Translations under genes and position numbers: made by a program | In this document: positions 25,601 to 38,110 of the stretch, piece by piece | How the letters are laid out: every line of letters begins with the position of its first letter | Position numbering within the stretch: position 1 is the first letter of the stretch | The notes under the pieces: generated by a model | What the model was told of the DNA's origin: nothing | What the model saw: only the letters and a program-made list of their open reading frames with translations | Databases searched by the model: none | Assembly: GCA_963070105.1 (NCBI GenBank) | Contig: OY718804.1 | Location: 7,547,817 to 7,611,816, forward strand | DNA length: 64,000 nt | Direction of reading: 5' to 3' | DNA from: Litomosoides sigmodontis | Lineage: Eukaryota; Nematoda; Chromadorea; Rhabditida; Onchocercidae

Positions 25601-26623
25601 CAGTGAAATATTTTTAGGATGAGAGTGATAATGCTCCTAAATTCACTCTATCAGAACTGCGTGAAGTACTGCAAGAGAAAAATTTGCTGAAAGGTAAAGT
25701 TTTGGAATTGGAAGAGGAGCTGGAACAGTTACGGCCGTCACGCAGACGCGAATCTATTACAAGTGATTCCAGCAGAGAGTTTGATAGGTATTTTCCAGTA
25801 TTTGAAGAATTTTTTCTGTCTAGAAAGTTTTTATTAATTTAGTTTAAAGAATGCCTGTCATTTCATCCCACAATGTCACAATTTTTTCAGAGGATTATAA
25901 TTCATGTTTTTTATGACTCAAGAATGAATTATTTCAAGTAAATTTAATTTCAGATCTGCTCAAACAGAAGAATATGTTGTTTATGGGCCAATCAACAGGG
26001 AGCCTGAAGAGAAGTTGTATCCGTGGAAATATGAACGAAAACAAAGCGGCGTACGAAAGTTGTATGCTTTACTTTATAAAAAGTTGCAGAAGAAGTAACT
26101 GTGTTTTTTAATTGTTTCATATGCAGCTTACACTGTGGAAGGACGATAAAAGCTAGTTAATATGAAGTCTTGAGAATCTACCGATTATTAAACAATCTCA
26201 TGGAAATTATCAAAAAGGTATTTTGAAACTTTAATTCGGGATCTTTTGTGTAAAAGTTATGATTCTGTGGTCTACTGACGAACGTTTTCACGGTATTGAT
26301 AGAACATTAATAATTTCTTAACATCACTTTCTTAGTCTTATTCCGTTAAAAGTTTTAGGAGGACATGCGGAATGTGTTTAATCATGCTCATGAGCTAATT
26401 CCCTAGCATATCAAGTAATACTCGAATTAATCATTAAAGATTTGCAATAAAATCTGTTGAAATAATCGACTTAAATTCACAGGGTAGCATACTGATTTAT
26501 GTAAGTTACAATTGCAGTTTCCGACTTTTCTTCAATAAAGAAGGCGGTGATGATAGTCCTATGCACACCTCCAGCAGTCCAATACCATCAATGCGCTCGA
26601 TGCCATCATTTTCCGGTCAATGA
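22627..26623 (+). CDS. RILP-like protein (RH1/RH2 coiled-coil Rab adaptor)
   Basis: Exons 22627-22773, 23687-23830, 24294-24426, 24665-24783, 25118-25324, 25618-25787, 25954-26058, 26518-26623; 1131 nt, 376 residues, close to mammalian RILPL1 (about 400). The RH1 domain starts near residue 15 (VYDLAASIGKDFERIIDEFG) and continues over the first splice (RQIMPK|VISALETLESLA). Coiled coil follows to about 250. The RH2 domain (FTLSELREVLQEKNLLKGKV) is the part that binds phosphorylated Rab8/10 in the family. The conserved C-terminal stretch QSGV..FRLFFNKEG is created by the last splice. Family members act at lysosomes and the ciliary base. The intron after 22773 uses GC-AG, and the one after 24783 probably does. 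The exon 3 acceptor (TTGAAG) is weak. A TTCAG two bases before the ATG suggests spliced-leader addition. Confidence 0.9.
22774..23686 (+). other. GC-AG intron in the RILP-like gene
   Basis: Exon 1 ends CCAAAG and is followed by GCAAGT. Joining to 23687 rebuilds the conserved RH1 sequence in frame. The nearest GT three bases on would leave phase 1, which does not match the phase-0 acceptor. Confidence 0.85.
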
Positions 26624-27494
26624 ATTTAAACTAATGTCCGTCCATCAACTTTATGAGGCTCATTTTCACAGTTTTTCGTAAAGCTCTATAGCTTGGTTTT
26701 CCTCGCTTATTAATGTATAGTCTTCCTCTTGGTTATCCTCGATTATTCCTTATATGTTTTTTGCTTATTTAAATGAAACGTCAAATGTTGAAATTCTTCA
26801 AGTTTTTTTATCCTTTTACATTGCTGTAAGCAATCAAATGTATTGGAGAAGTTTGGTGGAAAAAATCTTTTGAGGGGCAGAAATCTTCGAAAGCAAATCG
26901 CCGGTCTTATAATTGTAATAATATTCTTTTGTCCAATCGGGAGACTTTTGAAAGAGTGAAGGAATTGGGAGAATTTATAAATTTGAATGGAGGAATTTAA
27001 CGACCGGTACTATTAGTACCTGCTTTTACTGTTTTTGATTGTGTATAAAGGATTATAAAGCAGAGCGTTTTATTTTTTATCCGAGCACCACAATATAGAC
27101 TTATTTCTTTCTGTATCTATTTGTGTCTCTTATTTGATGTGTGGTTTTCTGTGCTTGCTGTTTTCGGGGTATGTATAAAAGAAACAACGCTTTTTTTCTG
27201 TTTGCTTGTAATTTTGTTTGTTTCCTGCATTTGTAATTTTAATAATTTTGTAATAAACTGAAACTGTGTCCTGAACTTGAATGTTTTGGATTATAAAGGA
27301 ACATTTTCCATTCAGTATAGCTTAACAAATCAACTCTAAAAGCACATATAGTTTATTATTACTTACTTCCACTTCATTCATTTTCTGGCTCAACTCCGGA
27401 AATTGTACGAGATGTGTGTGATTTTGTATTTAATTTGAATTGCAAAACATCAACGCCACAAATGTCATGTTCTATCTCTTGAGAACATACTAAG
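26624..27494. other. Convergent 3' ends of the RILP-like and F-box genes
   Basis: The plus strand has AATAAA at 27252-27257. The minus strand has AATAAA at 27352-27357 (TTTATT on plus). The two genes therefore appear to end about 100 bp apart, tail to tail. No other gene is seen. Confidence 0.6.
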
Positions 27495-30400
27495 TTACGG
27501 TCTGCTTCGTCTTGTATTTCTTCCTTCTTGACCTAAATTTGAGATCGTGCTTGCTGATGTTGCCGCTGCCGTGTTTGATCCAGAATGACTCGGGTCATCA
27601 TTGTCATCATCCTGGTCGGATGATTGTCCTTCTTCCGAATCTTCTGATTCTGAGGATTCTGCATTCCTGAAACTGGAAATGTAAATTACTTGTGGAAGGG
27701 ATATTACCATCCGTTAATATCCGTGATTTTTGGTGAACAATCGAATAAATTGCATTTACCCATATTTGATAATAAGCTAGCTATGAGTTACGCTGCAGTA
27801 AAGTGCTGCAGTTTAAGTTTGTAGCTCACATGTCTTGTTGCCGTTCTGCAGGAGTAGCTGTATGAATCGTTGCAGTAGATTGAGTGCTAGCTTGTAAAGG
27901 TGTTCGTCCAGTGGTGTGGCCTGGATTTCCTCTTCCATCTCCTAATACTACCACATTACTCCTACGTAATCGGTCGGTGGTGCGTTCTGAGTGATTGCCT
28001 AAAGTGGAATCATTGATTGAAATGATATTTGACGACAACCTATCAATGTTGTCCCATAGTTCTAGGGTTGCAAATGAATTGGAAATGTTTGAAATTGTCA
28101 CACAAAATACCATTTAGGTTAGATGGTCCCGACAATCGGCTAGCACTGTTCGGGGTCGCTACACTGTTGCTAGGATTTTGAAGTATTGCCAGGTCTGTTG
28201 GAGTGCCACCACCAAATTCTGCATTCAATTGATCAGTAATCATCCGTTCGAAGAATCCTGTACAGGCAGGCAAATACATCAAAGACTATCCTGTCATACA
28301 AAATTATCCCACAAATATGCCAATAATTTTTTTCCTACTATTTCTTGCAATTGCAACACTGGACTTTTCATTCTTCTACAACAATCCGTCGAATATTACG
28401 ATCAGTGATGTTCGATCGGATGTCGACAGATGCCATTTATTCCTTGCACCTACTTTATTTCAATCCTTCAGCTTTGAAGTTACACTCAAATTTTCGATTA
28501 AAACTAACATTTTTTCAAAATTCCGATGGGCTCTTCTTTCAAGCCTTCTTACTTACACAACAAATATTGCTCACTTGCAATAGTGGCCATCATCATTTCA
28601 CCAGGATCCTCATTTGGCGGTAGTTGAATTTGCGCAGCAGGTTGTGGTTGAGGAATTAGAGATTCCTCCACTGCTGTAACTTCTGTAGCTTCCTCAGCTG
28701 TGTCCACATCTTCGCTCATAAAGAACCACCAGCCGGGTACCTGATGGAACTTTTTCAGTGATAATTCTGGATATTTGATGTTTTCCCTTCAGATCTTGTA
28801 ACTAGTTGTTTGCAATATTTTAAAGTTCACAGCTACAGATTATTTCTAAGAGTAATTAATTTAAAAAATTTTTAGCACTTTGTGACTTCTGTGCGAGGGA
28901 ATGCACAAAGGAGAGGCCCATCGAATGTGACAGAGTTTTGAAAAGCATGCATTCATTGTTAATGCTGAATATTTGAAATTTCTCTCCTCCTCTCTCTGAT
29001 ACTTCCCAACAACCACATAAAACTTTTATGATCACTATAGATAGGCTTGACAGGTGGATGGAACGATGACGTGTGCTTAATTTTGTCTAAGCCATGGGCC
29101 CGATTACCGGATGTGGGTATTCAGTGTTGAAATGCTTGTACGGTTGCATCCAAACCATGTGCGACAGTAACTCACAATGGCCATGCATCCATTCCTGCTG
29201 GTACAGCGAATCTGCTCGTTTGCAAAACGTCACCTAAAGCAAGAGATCTAGTATTTCAACATTTTTTGACGCTAATTATACTTACGCCCTGACTGTTAAT
29301 TCTCCACTAGTAGCTATGGTTCATTACTTGTACTCATGCACCATAGAGAATCATGAATTCGAAAAATTACTTACCTTGAAATGTAATTTCCGAAATTCAT
29401 CATTTTTTAAATCTTTTGCTACCATATGAGTAGGATCATGCAAGCATAACTCTTTCAGCGTGTGCGGTAGCAATTTCTTGATAAAATATCGCGTTTCAAC
29501 AATTTCCGACTCATAAACATACACGCAGAGATATTTGGCGGTGAGTTGTTGCAGCATCCGACATTCCTGATACAACGGTTTACTGCTCAATGATAGCAGT
29601 GAGGGCGGTAATGTCAGCTTGCACAGGCACCTCAAATTACCTTAAATTGAGCTGCTATAACTATTAATGATTGACTGCATTATGCACAACGTTCGCTATT
29701 ATCAAGTGTTGCATTATGCAAATTTTCCTCACTTGCGTTTTACGAATTCATAATTGTTTTTCGGTGTAGTGTTTGCACGTCAGAAAAGTTAGTTCAACTG
29801 CGGCAGACGTGTAATTTGTTGTTGACATCGGCTTTTCACCTCTTTTTCTTATCAGTTTGATATTCGAATTAACTTACACAGCGCTTTCAGATATATTGCA
29901 CCGTCGGGTGTATGCACAAGCGCACCCATGAGACATAAATATTTTAATGAATTTGAATATTTGTCAGAAATCGTTTCCATAGCCGCTGCGGTCAGCGACA
30001 CTCCCTGTAAAAAGGAATTATTGGCGCTGCTTTTTTTTGACAAAACATTCTCTCAATTATTTTTCTGTGTTCAATTATAAATTATCACATTGTCTTTTTG
30101 AAATTGGAGAAATGTGAATTTTGCAGTTTAATGTAACCTGTAACTTTATCATTTTGATGGCGTGTGCTTGCAAGTTTCCTGCGTGTTCTGCACGCATTAT
30201 ATTCATTGCTTTGCGCGGAGTATCATACCGTTTCAAAATGCGCAATACAAGTATTCTCTCAAGTGAAAATATTGCTTTAATTTTTTCATGGAAGTTCGAT
30301 TCTCTGCAGGAGAAAGGCCAATTAATTAAGTGCTGCTATAAGGAAGGAATTTTGCCATAGCCCAACAACTGCAAGCAGTTTCGTGATAATGGAGAAGAGT

Positions 30401-31286
30401 GACAGAAAGTGCCGATGATAACCTGATAGTTGAATACACGTAATAGGATGATTGACGCGGTGAATTGAACGTAACGTCATCAGCGGTTAATGGTGCCAAA
30501 CAAGAAGATATGTTACCAATGTAGTAAGACAAGCTCATTTGAGGTAGCAGATGATTTGGAATAGTATTTTGAGATGATTCCATTTTAGGTAGGCACTTAC
30601 TTATCAAAAATGTCGCACGGCACAGTAAGTTCTCGAAGGTTTGATAAGCAGCGGAATGCTGTTGCAGGAATTGTTCGAATATGATCGATGCTACTGATCA
30701 CAAGCTTTTGTATAAACGGAGAACTGCGAAGTGCGCATGCTAGCTTGTTAACTTCCTGAATAAGAAGATCGTTTCAGCCAGCTCTCCAGCATTGGTCACT
30801 GGACATTTTGTCCAAAAAACCACTGCTATGAAATATCTCGCAAAGGACGACGAAGAAAGCTTGCAAGAGACCGTTGCGGGGACTCACTGTATTTCTCCTG
30901 TTATTACGGATTTCAAATATATAGCGGTCGGACGCGAGAACAATGCCTGCTTTGTGCGCCATAATGCGATTGATATCACTCCACTAGAAAAATCCTACTG
31001 ATCCGACAGGCCACGTAATTGCTTGGTAAAGAGAATATTTATCAACCGCTGAATTTGCGTTCACAAATCAAATTATTGGAAATCATTTATAGTTGTTAGA
31101 ATGGAATGAATCCAATGGACTAGGACAGACCGGGTACAATAGATTGTAAAAGTGTTTATTAATTGCGCACAATCGGGCTCTCTCTCTAGGCGCAAGTTGT
31201 TCAAATATTCCCGCAATCGTTTCGTCTGACAACACTCCATGAAACTCTTCGACGGGCACCTTTTTATCGCTACCGTTCAGCTTCAT
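27495..31286 (-). CDS. F-box / leucine-rich-repeat protein with acidic disordered C-terminus
   Basis: Minus-strand exons in gene order: 31131-31286, 30601-30755, 29878-30026, 29375-29640, 29108-29233, 28575-28740, 28111-28257, 27830-27998, 27495-27672; all phases agree, 1512 nt, 503 residues. The F-box-like segment lies near residues 10-50 (VLSDETIAGIFEQLAPRERA). Leucine-rich segments follow (IQKLVISSI, LSNLRELTVP, LKYLCLMG, LRCLCKLTLPPSLL). The last four exons encode a Ser/Thr/Gln-rich region ending in an acidic run (SSESEDSEEGQSSDQDDDND) and a basic tip. F-box proteins are the substrate-recognition subunits of SCF ubiquitin ligases; the substrate is unknown. ATG 31286 is the first in frame. 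A CTCAG acceptor 28 bases upstream may take a spliced leader. Part of exon 4 is duplicated at 39383-39778. Confidence 0.82.
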
Positions 31287-31319
31287 TACACAAAACAGAA
31301 ATGGAAATTTCAAACTGAG

Positions 31320-33125
31320 AAATGCTTTTAAACAATTAGCAATTAGCTGTTCGCTTCCCTTTAATGTTCGCGCAATGGAATGAAGTTGATAGGTGTAACT
31401 TTAAAAATAACTTTCAACATCTGCTGAGATATAATTTTACAGCACTTCCACGACGTGTTATTAATTGACGCTTTCACAGTTTACTGTACGACTTGTCACT
31501 GTACACTGGCACTAATCTATTGGCCATAAATTTGAATATTTTTGAATTCCTTCTAAACTGTCAGAAACTGTGACTGTGTGAATGCGCACGATGGATATGC
31601 CATAATTAAAATATATACAATTTGTGTAAATTCACTTATAGTTTCACTTGTCATTGAATTTATCTCAGAAAATCGTCAATAACGCATGGCGAAGAGCGAC
31701 GTCCTAATTTGCGCTATCAATTCTTCAATTTCTCCACCGTTCGATCCTTTTGAGAGATTTGTTTGTAATAAGCTTTGATGTTTCGAAATTATTTTAAAAG
31801 TAACATTAACAAAACAAATTGGTTTAATGTAACGCACACATTCTGTTTATTAATTTTTCACCTATTCTCCCCAATTTTATTCCAAGTCCAGTTATCAAAC
31901 TCTTGTTAATAGTAGAAAAAGAATTTCCTCAATTTCAAATGGGTTATTAAACTGCCAACCAGTTTAGCTTAATCGATTTTGCTGTAATTTCATTTTCGAG
32001 GTTTCTACGGATCTTAGAAGTGAAAATGATGTTGTCGATTTGATCTACTATCCTGTGGCGTTTGTTAATGTCGCCATTTCTGGATTCTGGAGTCAAATGG
32101 GGCAAACGCTACCTATGGAGCTACTGCCGGAATGGCGGAGATATGATCTGGAAGATGACAATTTTCGAATTTGGGGTGTTATTGTCGCCATTTCTGGATT
32201 CTGAAGTGAAATGGGGCCTGTCGATCTAATCGGAGATATGATCTGGAAGATGGCACTTCTCGAGTTTGGATATACCTCTTCACTTGCTCAACTTTATCTC
32301 TCCCTCTCCCTCTTATGCGTTTGTGCCAGTTCGCTAACATAACACTGCCCATTTATGTCGCTCTCTCCTGGGACGGAAACAGGTCACTTTGTCCTGCTCC
32401 GGTCATTGCACTTTTTCAAAAACTACATGTACTTTCCCTTTAATTTTTATTTGACGGTCAATTTCCTAAGGCTATTGTCATGTAATCCCACATGCATGCA
32501 TGCCACTGCAATTTCCTTGATTTTTTCTTGTCTTGCAAAAAGGCTTAGATCGTAACATTACATTCGGAACAGTTATGGCACAGTCACCGTTATAAGTAAG
32601 TGTACAGTGAGTGCACCTTGTCGCCAGGAAGGCGGAATGATAAAGCGCTGATGTGATATCACCAATCCAAGTCCTTCAGTCATCATGCTTTCTTCGCCTC
32701 TTCCTCCACTTTTGAATATCATTTTCTTGAATAGATATTTCAATCATTTAAATTAACCTGAAATTTCCATTAGAGAATTAGTGTAATGCTGCCTTCCCGG
32801 TTCCAATGAGAGGAAAAACACTACCAAAGTTTCTTTATGGCAATCATAGTCTGAAGAAACGTTTAATACGTAAATAGCGACACGGAGATGACACGATGAC
32901 GATGCTCGCCTTGCGTGCCTTCACCATTCGTCATCAATTTCAGCTTTATTAAGCGGTCTCATTTCAACTGGACATTTGCAACTTGTAAAAACAAAAAAAG
33001 AACTAACTCAACAAATAATCTAAGGGTGATCAGTTTTTCCAACTCCTCTGCAACACACCTCACGGAATTTGCATTGTCTAGAGGGAGTGCGCAAATGGAG
33101 AGTGACATGAATAAGTTGCAGGACA
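31320..33125. other. Intergenic region upstream of the first prolyl hydroxylase
   Basis: Between divergent genes: the F-box gene on minus and prolyl hydroxylase A on plus, so both promoters should lie here. It contains a dispersed repeat at 31967-32486 (separate entry). No protein domain was recognised in the short frames. Confidence 0.6.
31967..32486 (+). repeat. Dispersed repeat, copy 1, with an internal tandem unit
   Basis: Matches 38111-38437 in the same orientation at several blocks: one around the shared GATTTTGCTGTAATTTCATT, one around GTCGCCATTTCTGGATTCTG, and one around CTCTCCTGGGACGGAAACAG. Inside copy 1 a unit beginning at 32068 recurs from 32181, sharing GTCGCCATTTCTGGATTCTG and GGAGATATGATCTGGAAGAT. 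No terminal inverted repeats or protein frame were seen; family unknown. Confidence 0.8.
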
Positions 33126-36100
33126 ATGGTAGAGTGGGTAATACTTCAAATACTTTTACTGACTGCAACAGTTTCTGCCGACAGCTTCACGTCGCTTGCA
33201 TCCTTGAAGGCACTAATTGGAGCGGAGAGGGATATTCCGGTGATGATTAGCGGTTACGTGGAGAAAGAGTTAGCAAGACTGGACTATTTGAAGAAGTAAG
33301 CGCTTTTGTCCTTTCGCTTGTTGCTTCAGCGTAAAACTGACGTAAGCACTTTAATGTTCTGATTCCCTATGTGTTCATTGGCAATTCAATTTCCAATTAT
33401 TCCAAATGCTTGTCATTATGAGTGTCTGTCTCTTCACTCCTACCTTTCCCTCATTCTTTGTGCTTACAGAAATATGTTTCACAAAATACATTTCAGACTC
33501 ATGAAATTTAGGAGCTTATGACATAATAATGATGTAGGAAGTTGAAAATTCAGAACAGCATTATCCTCTCCATTTTATTTCCCTTCCAACTATCCTACTT
33601 GATGCTTTCTTCTCAAAATACATCTGATTAAAAACACTACTTGAGATCACATACTAAAACTTGTTCAATCCTTTTAGGCCCAACTACTGCAAGTTCTTTG
33701 GATTGGATATGTGCGCTAACTGGGTCATCCTAGTCTCTATTAGGAAAGTGACCACTGGATATATGTTGAGATTAGGAAATACTGTGAACTCACCAGGATA
33801 GCAGGGATGTCGGGATACCGTATTACCACCATGATAGCTCTTGCCAAGATGTTTCGCTCTCTGAATTGTTTGTGCTCTTTGAAAATATTTAAATGATTCT
33901 ATAGCAGTTTGCGTAATGCTATCAGCTTGTCAATATTCAATGGTAACATAATTACTTGATGTAATTTTAGGTTTGCTGAAGAGGTGCAAGAGCATAATAA
34001 TAAAGCTATGCGAGACGGTGTGGCAGCAATAGCACATCCAATTAATGCCTTCCTGTTAATTAAAGGAATGACAATGGATTGGAACAGAGCAGTAGAAATT
34101 ATGCGATCCAACTCCGCCGACGACTTCATACGCAACGTGACTCGGCAGCGGATCAACAAGCGTATCAGTTATCCGACGGAGGTTGCTTTTCACTTGTTTG
34201 CTTTACCTTCGCATCACTATAACTTCCTTTCCTTCAATAAGAGCTGATATTTTCGATGCAATAAAAATGACTACTTGGGAAAAAATTATTTTGAATTTTG
34301 TTACAGTTTATCCAAAGTAAGTAAAGCGCACTTTCTTCGATGCCTGCTGAGCGTGAACGTCATTCACGCTTGGAAGACCAAAAGTTGACGAAATGAGAAA
34401 ATGGATCGCAAATATTTAGCCAAGTGATGCAGTTGCATTTCACCGTTCAGGCTCTTCTTTTTTTTAAGCACTGACTTGAATGCAGGACTGATCGCGTCGA
34501 TACCTTTCCGTGCTATCTTATCAGCAATTTAATAGAGTTACGAGCCGTTGTTGAAGTACCATTTAGGTAGACCTGGAAGGTGCGGCGAATGGTTTGCTAC
34601 GTTTGCAAGATACGTATCAAATGGATACCAATGATATTGCCGAAGGAAAAATTCTAAATTCTGGAATACAAACGGTTACTTTGACTGGTTAGCTTTGGCT
34701 ATAGAACTTCTTCAATTCTAAGCAAGTAGATTTATAATAAATTATCACCTTTTTTGCTTTCTTAAAGAAGAGAGAGAGGAAGGTATTAAAAAGCAGGAGT
34801 ACGTCGATTTCATTTCAAGATTTCAAATACTGTAGCTGGAGATTGTTTCGAAATTGGCCGTGTAGCATACAATACACATGATTATTATCATACTATTCTA
34901 TGGATGCAGGAGGCGCAAAAACGTGTTCAGAATGAGAGTAAGCCAACGGCAGATGCGGAAGATATTCTTGAATACTTGGCTTTCTCACTCTACAAGCAGG
35001 GTAATCTGAAACGAGCCTTATTACTTACTGATGAATTATATCGCATGAGTAAGTTATATGTTTTTCCTCTTCCAGTCAAATGTACTAAATGGACGTCATA
35101 AGTGAAAGTGAAAGTTTCAAAAGTTTCAAAATTTTGCTTTAATTCTTAGAAATTTCGAAAACTTTCCACATTATCTGTCTCAAACATTTCATTAAGTATC
35201 GCGTATGCCACGGTTATATGGAACGGTTTTATAAATTTTTATCATTTTGATTGCAAATTAATTATTCTTTCAATTGCTTTTTATCACGGTCATAGATCCC
35301 GATCATCCACGAGCCGGAAAAAACGTGAGGTGGTATGAGGAATTCCTGAAAAACGAGGGAGTTCGACCTATCGATATGCGACGAAATGTTCCACTGATAA
35401 ATAATCCACGTGATCAAGATAAGGTGACAAGTAATGAAATGAGGGCGTACGAAGCTTTATGTCGACATGAAGTACCAATCGTAAGCCTTCATTAACTGCG
35501 TGTTTCACCTTTTGTTGAGTGTAAAAAAACACTTCAGATTGAACCGCAATATTTAAATTGTTGCTGACTCAGTTCTTTTGATAACATTGACTGGACTGTC
35601 CTGTCAACTGTTGAACACTGCGCGGTAAACCTTTTGATGTTGAGATCATTAGATACCCCATGTTTGCCGTCTTTGAATTAAATTTACTTTGTTAGAGAAG
35701 AAAGCTACTGCTTGATGCGGTTGAGTCTCTTGCAGAGTACAAAGACGCAATCGCAATTGTACTGTTACTACAAAATGGATCATCCTTACCTTCGTTTGGC
35801 TCCATTTAAAGTAGAAATTGCTCAGCAAAATCCCTTAGCCGTACTCTTTCATGAAATTATATCTGATGAGGAGTCACGAATTATCGAAATGCTTGCAACG
35901 CCTAAGGTACGTCTAGTTCATGCTTAATGCAGTGCTTGCAAGAAGGAAGAAGTGAACTCGACTGTTCTCAGTCACTTTAATTTCAGCTGCATCGAGCTAC
36001 AATTCATAATTCGGTGACTGGGAATCTTGAGACAGCTCCATACCGTATTAGCAAAAAGTGAGCATCGCCTTCCTAATTCGGTAGTGGAAGAGAAAGGAGA

Positions 36101-37547
36101 CGACCGTCAAAAGCGAGAAACTTCTTACCACTTTTCTTTCCAAATCAATCAATGAGTGATAAGAATCATTTCTTTTATCACCTGAGTTAGACCTCTTGCA
36201 TAATGTAAATTTCCATTAAATTTGCAGTGGTTGGTTGAAATCGTCAGAACACGAAGTTGTCAGACGCATCGATAGACGTCTTGATTTGGCAACGAATCTT
36301 AACACAGAAACTGCGGAACAACTTCAGGTTACAGTTTTGAATAGAAATATGAGAAATTAAAGATTACGAAAGCTACCAATTTTCGCTATTTTATTGTTTT
36401 ACGGTTCGAAAATAACTGTTATTATTGCATAAATTTTTTTATCGCTTCTTTGCGAAAACTATGTTTTGTGTGAATTTTAGTTGATTTAACGTTCAAAAGC
36501 CTTCAGGTTCAGAATTACGGAATAGGTGGACATTACGAGCCTCATTTAGACTGTTCAAGGGTAAGTGCTTGTTTTATCACTATTGTCTCGTTAGTCATTG
36601 ATATCATTCTTTAAATTTCCCATTCAAAATGCACCTCGAGAACGAGAAGTTTTAAAAATTAAAAAATTACTGATGGTATTGTGGGGAATTTTTTTAGCCG
36701 ATCTAGCATGCAACATCAAACTTAACAATCAAGAGGCGATTGTCGTCTGATATTTTTTAATAACTTAACGTCCCAATGATAATGAATCGGATTTTCAGAA
36801 GGAAGAACAGGCCGCTTTCAAAGAACTGGGAACTGGAAATCGAATTGCCACAGCTCTGATTTATGTATTCGTTCACTTCGTTGCTTTTTCTTTGGAATTA
36901 GATAAGCCAATCATTTTTAAATGAAAGTAACTGAGCAAGCAATCATTTCCATTTCCTTTCACTGCAGATGAGTGAACCGGAAATCGGCGGTAGAACAGTG
37001 TTCATCGAGCCGATGACATCGGTACCATGCACTAAGGTGAGCTGCTAGGTTGATCATCACATCAGGTATTTTGATTGTTTTTATACTTCACGACAACCTT
37101 GCAACTGCTACTTGAGAGAGCAAGTAAAACAAGATGATTTATGCAACGGGCAAGCGGTACCTATCGAAATACGTTTCTGATATGTGCTTGAAAAGCACTA
37201 AAAGATTTTAGAATCATACTTGAACTACAATAGCTTACTTTTCAATGTGATTAACAAATATGCGATTTGCTTTTCTGCAGAATGCGGCACTGTTTTGGTA
37301 TAATTTGATGCGTAGCGGCGCAGTAGACATGCGCTCCCGACATGCTGCATGTCCGGTATTGACCGGAATCAAATGGACAGCAAATAAATGGTTTCATGAA
37401 AAAGGACAGGAGTGGCGTCGACCGTGTGGTTTGAATGAATTCGATCAAGAACGATACGTCGGTGATCTAGGAGCTCCCGAACCGAAATATCACTTAAACA
37501 TCAGAGGGAAAGTTAAGAAATCCAAAAAAATGGGACAAAGACGCTGA
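33126..37547 (+). CDS. Prolyl 4-hydroxylase alpha subunit, paralogue A
   Basis: Catalytic subunit of collagen prolyl 4-hydroxylase (Fe(II)/2-oxoglutarate dioxygenase, ER lumen, assembled with protein disulfide isomerase). Exons 33126-33295, 33971-34181, 34567-34687, 34836-35048, 35296-35480, 35736-35906, 35987-36057, 36228-36327, 36507-36560, 36799-36864, 36968-37036, 37281-37547; 565 residues. Signal peptide about 1-18 (ILLLTATVSA). The P4Ha N domain follows (DSFTSLASLKALI), then a TPR-like peptide-binding domain around DYYHTILWMQEA, then the catalytic domain. Iron ligands H427, D429 (PHLD) and H498, and 2-oxoglutarate lysine K508, are all present. The basic tail KKSKKMGQRR is absent from paralogue B. 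TTGCAG four bases before the ATG suggests spliced-leader addition. In nematodes such enzymes modify cuticle and basement-membrane collagens. C. elegans PHY-1/DPY-18 and PHY-2 are relatives; one-to-one orthology is not claimed. Confidence 0.95.
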
Positions 37548-38110
37548 AAACAAATGTTAAATTCAAAGTTTTGGGGCAAACACAAATGACCGTAGAATTT
37601 GGGGGAGCGGAAAATATTTTCCTTTCGTTAAAAATTAAAAACATCGATGTGAAAAATATCTTTCGCCAATCGTCAATATTTCAATCAATTTGTATATTTT
37701 ATAACTTTGCACTAAATACCTTGTCTTTCCTAACTTTACTTATTATCGATATTGTCAAGCAATACAACAAGTTCCACATTGCAATGTGCCAATCTCTTCT
37801 TTGTAAGTATTCCAATCATTTCGATTCCGTCACCAATTCGTAATTTCAATTGTGAATTTCATTAATAATTTTTAATTAGCACACGACAGTATTGACTTAG
37901 CGACTTTCAATTCGTTCATTATTTCATGTTTAACACGAAGTTTAGATCAAATCTGAAAGAATTAATTAACTATACGTGACATGGTCTTTCCTTTAGACAA
38001 ATTGTAAATTTTGCTAAAGTTAAATTATACAAGAGGAAATAAGCATATTTTGAATAAAAACTTATGAAAGTCTAAAAAGCGCAAGTCCATTTATTCAATT
38101 ATCTCTCCTC

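Noticed and set aside
30326..30607. Minus-strand open frame within the F-box gene intron 30027-30600
   Set aside because: Exons 2 and 3 join in phase without it and I found no acceptor/donor pair of the right phase; a cassette exon is not excluded but unsupported.
33899..34159. Minus-strand frame opposite prolyl hydroxylase A exon 2
   Set aside because: Antisense shadow of exon 33971-34181.
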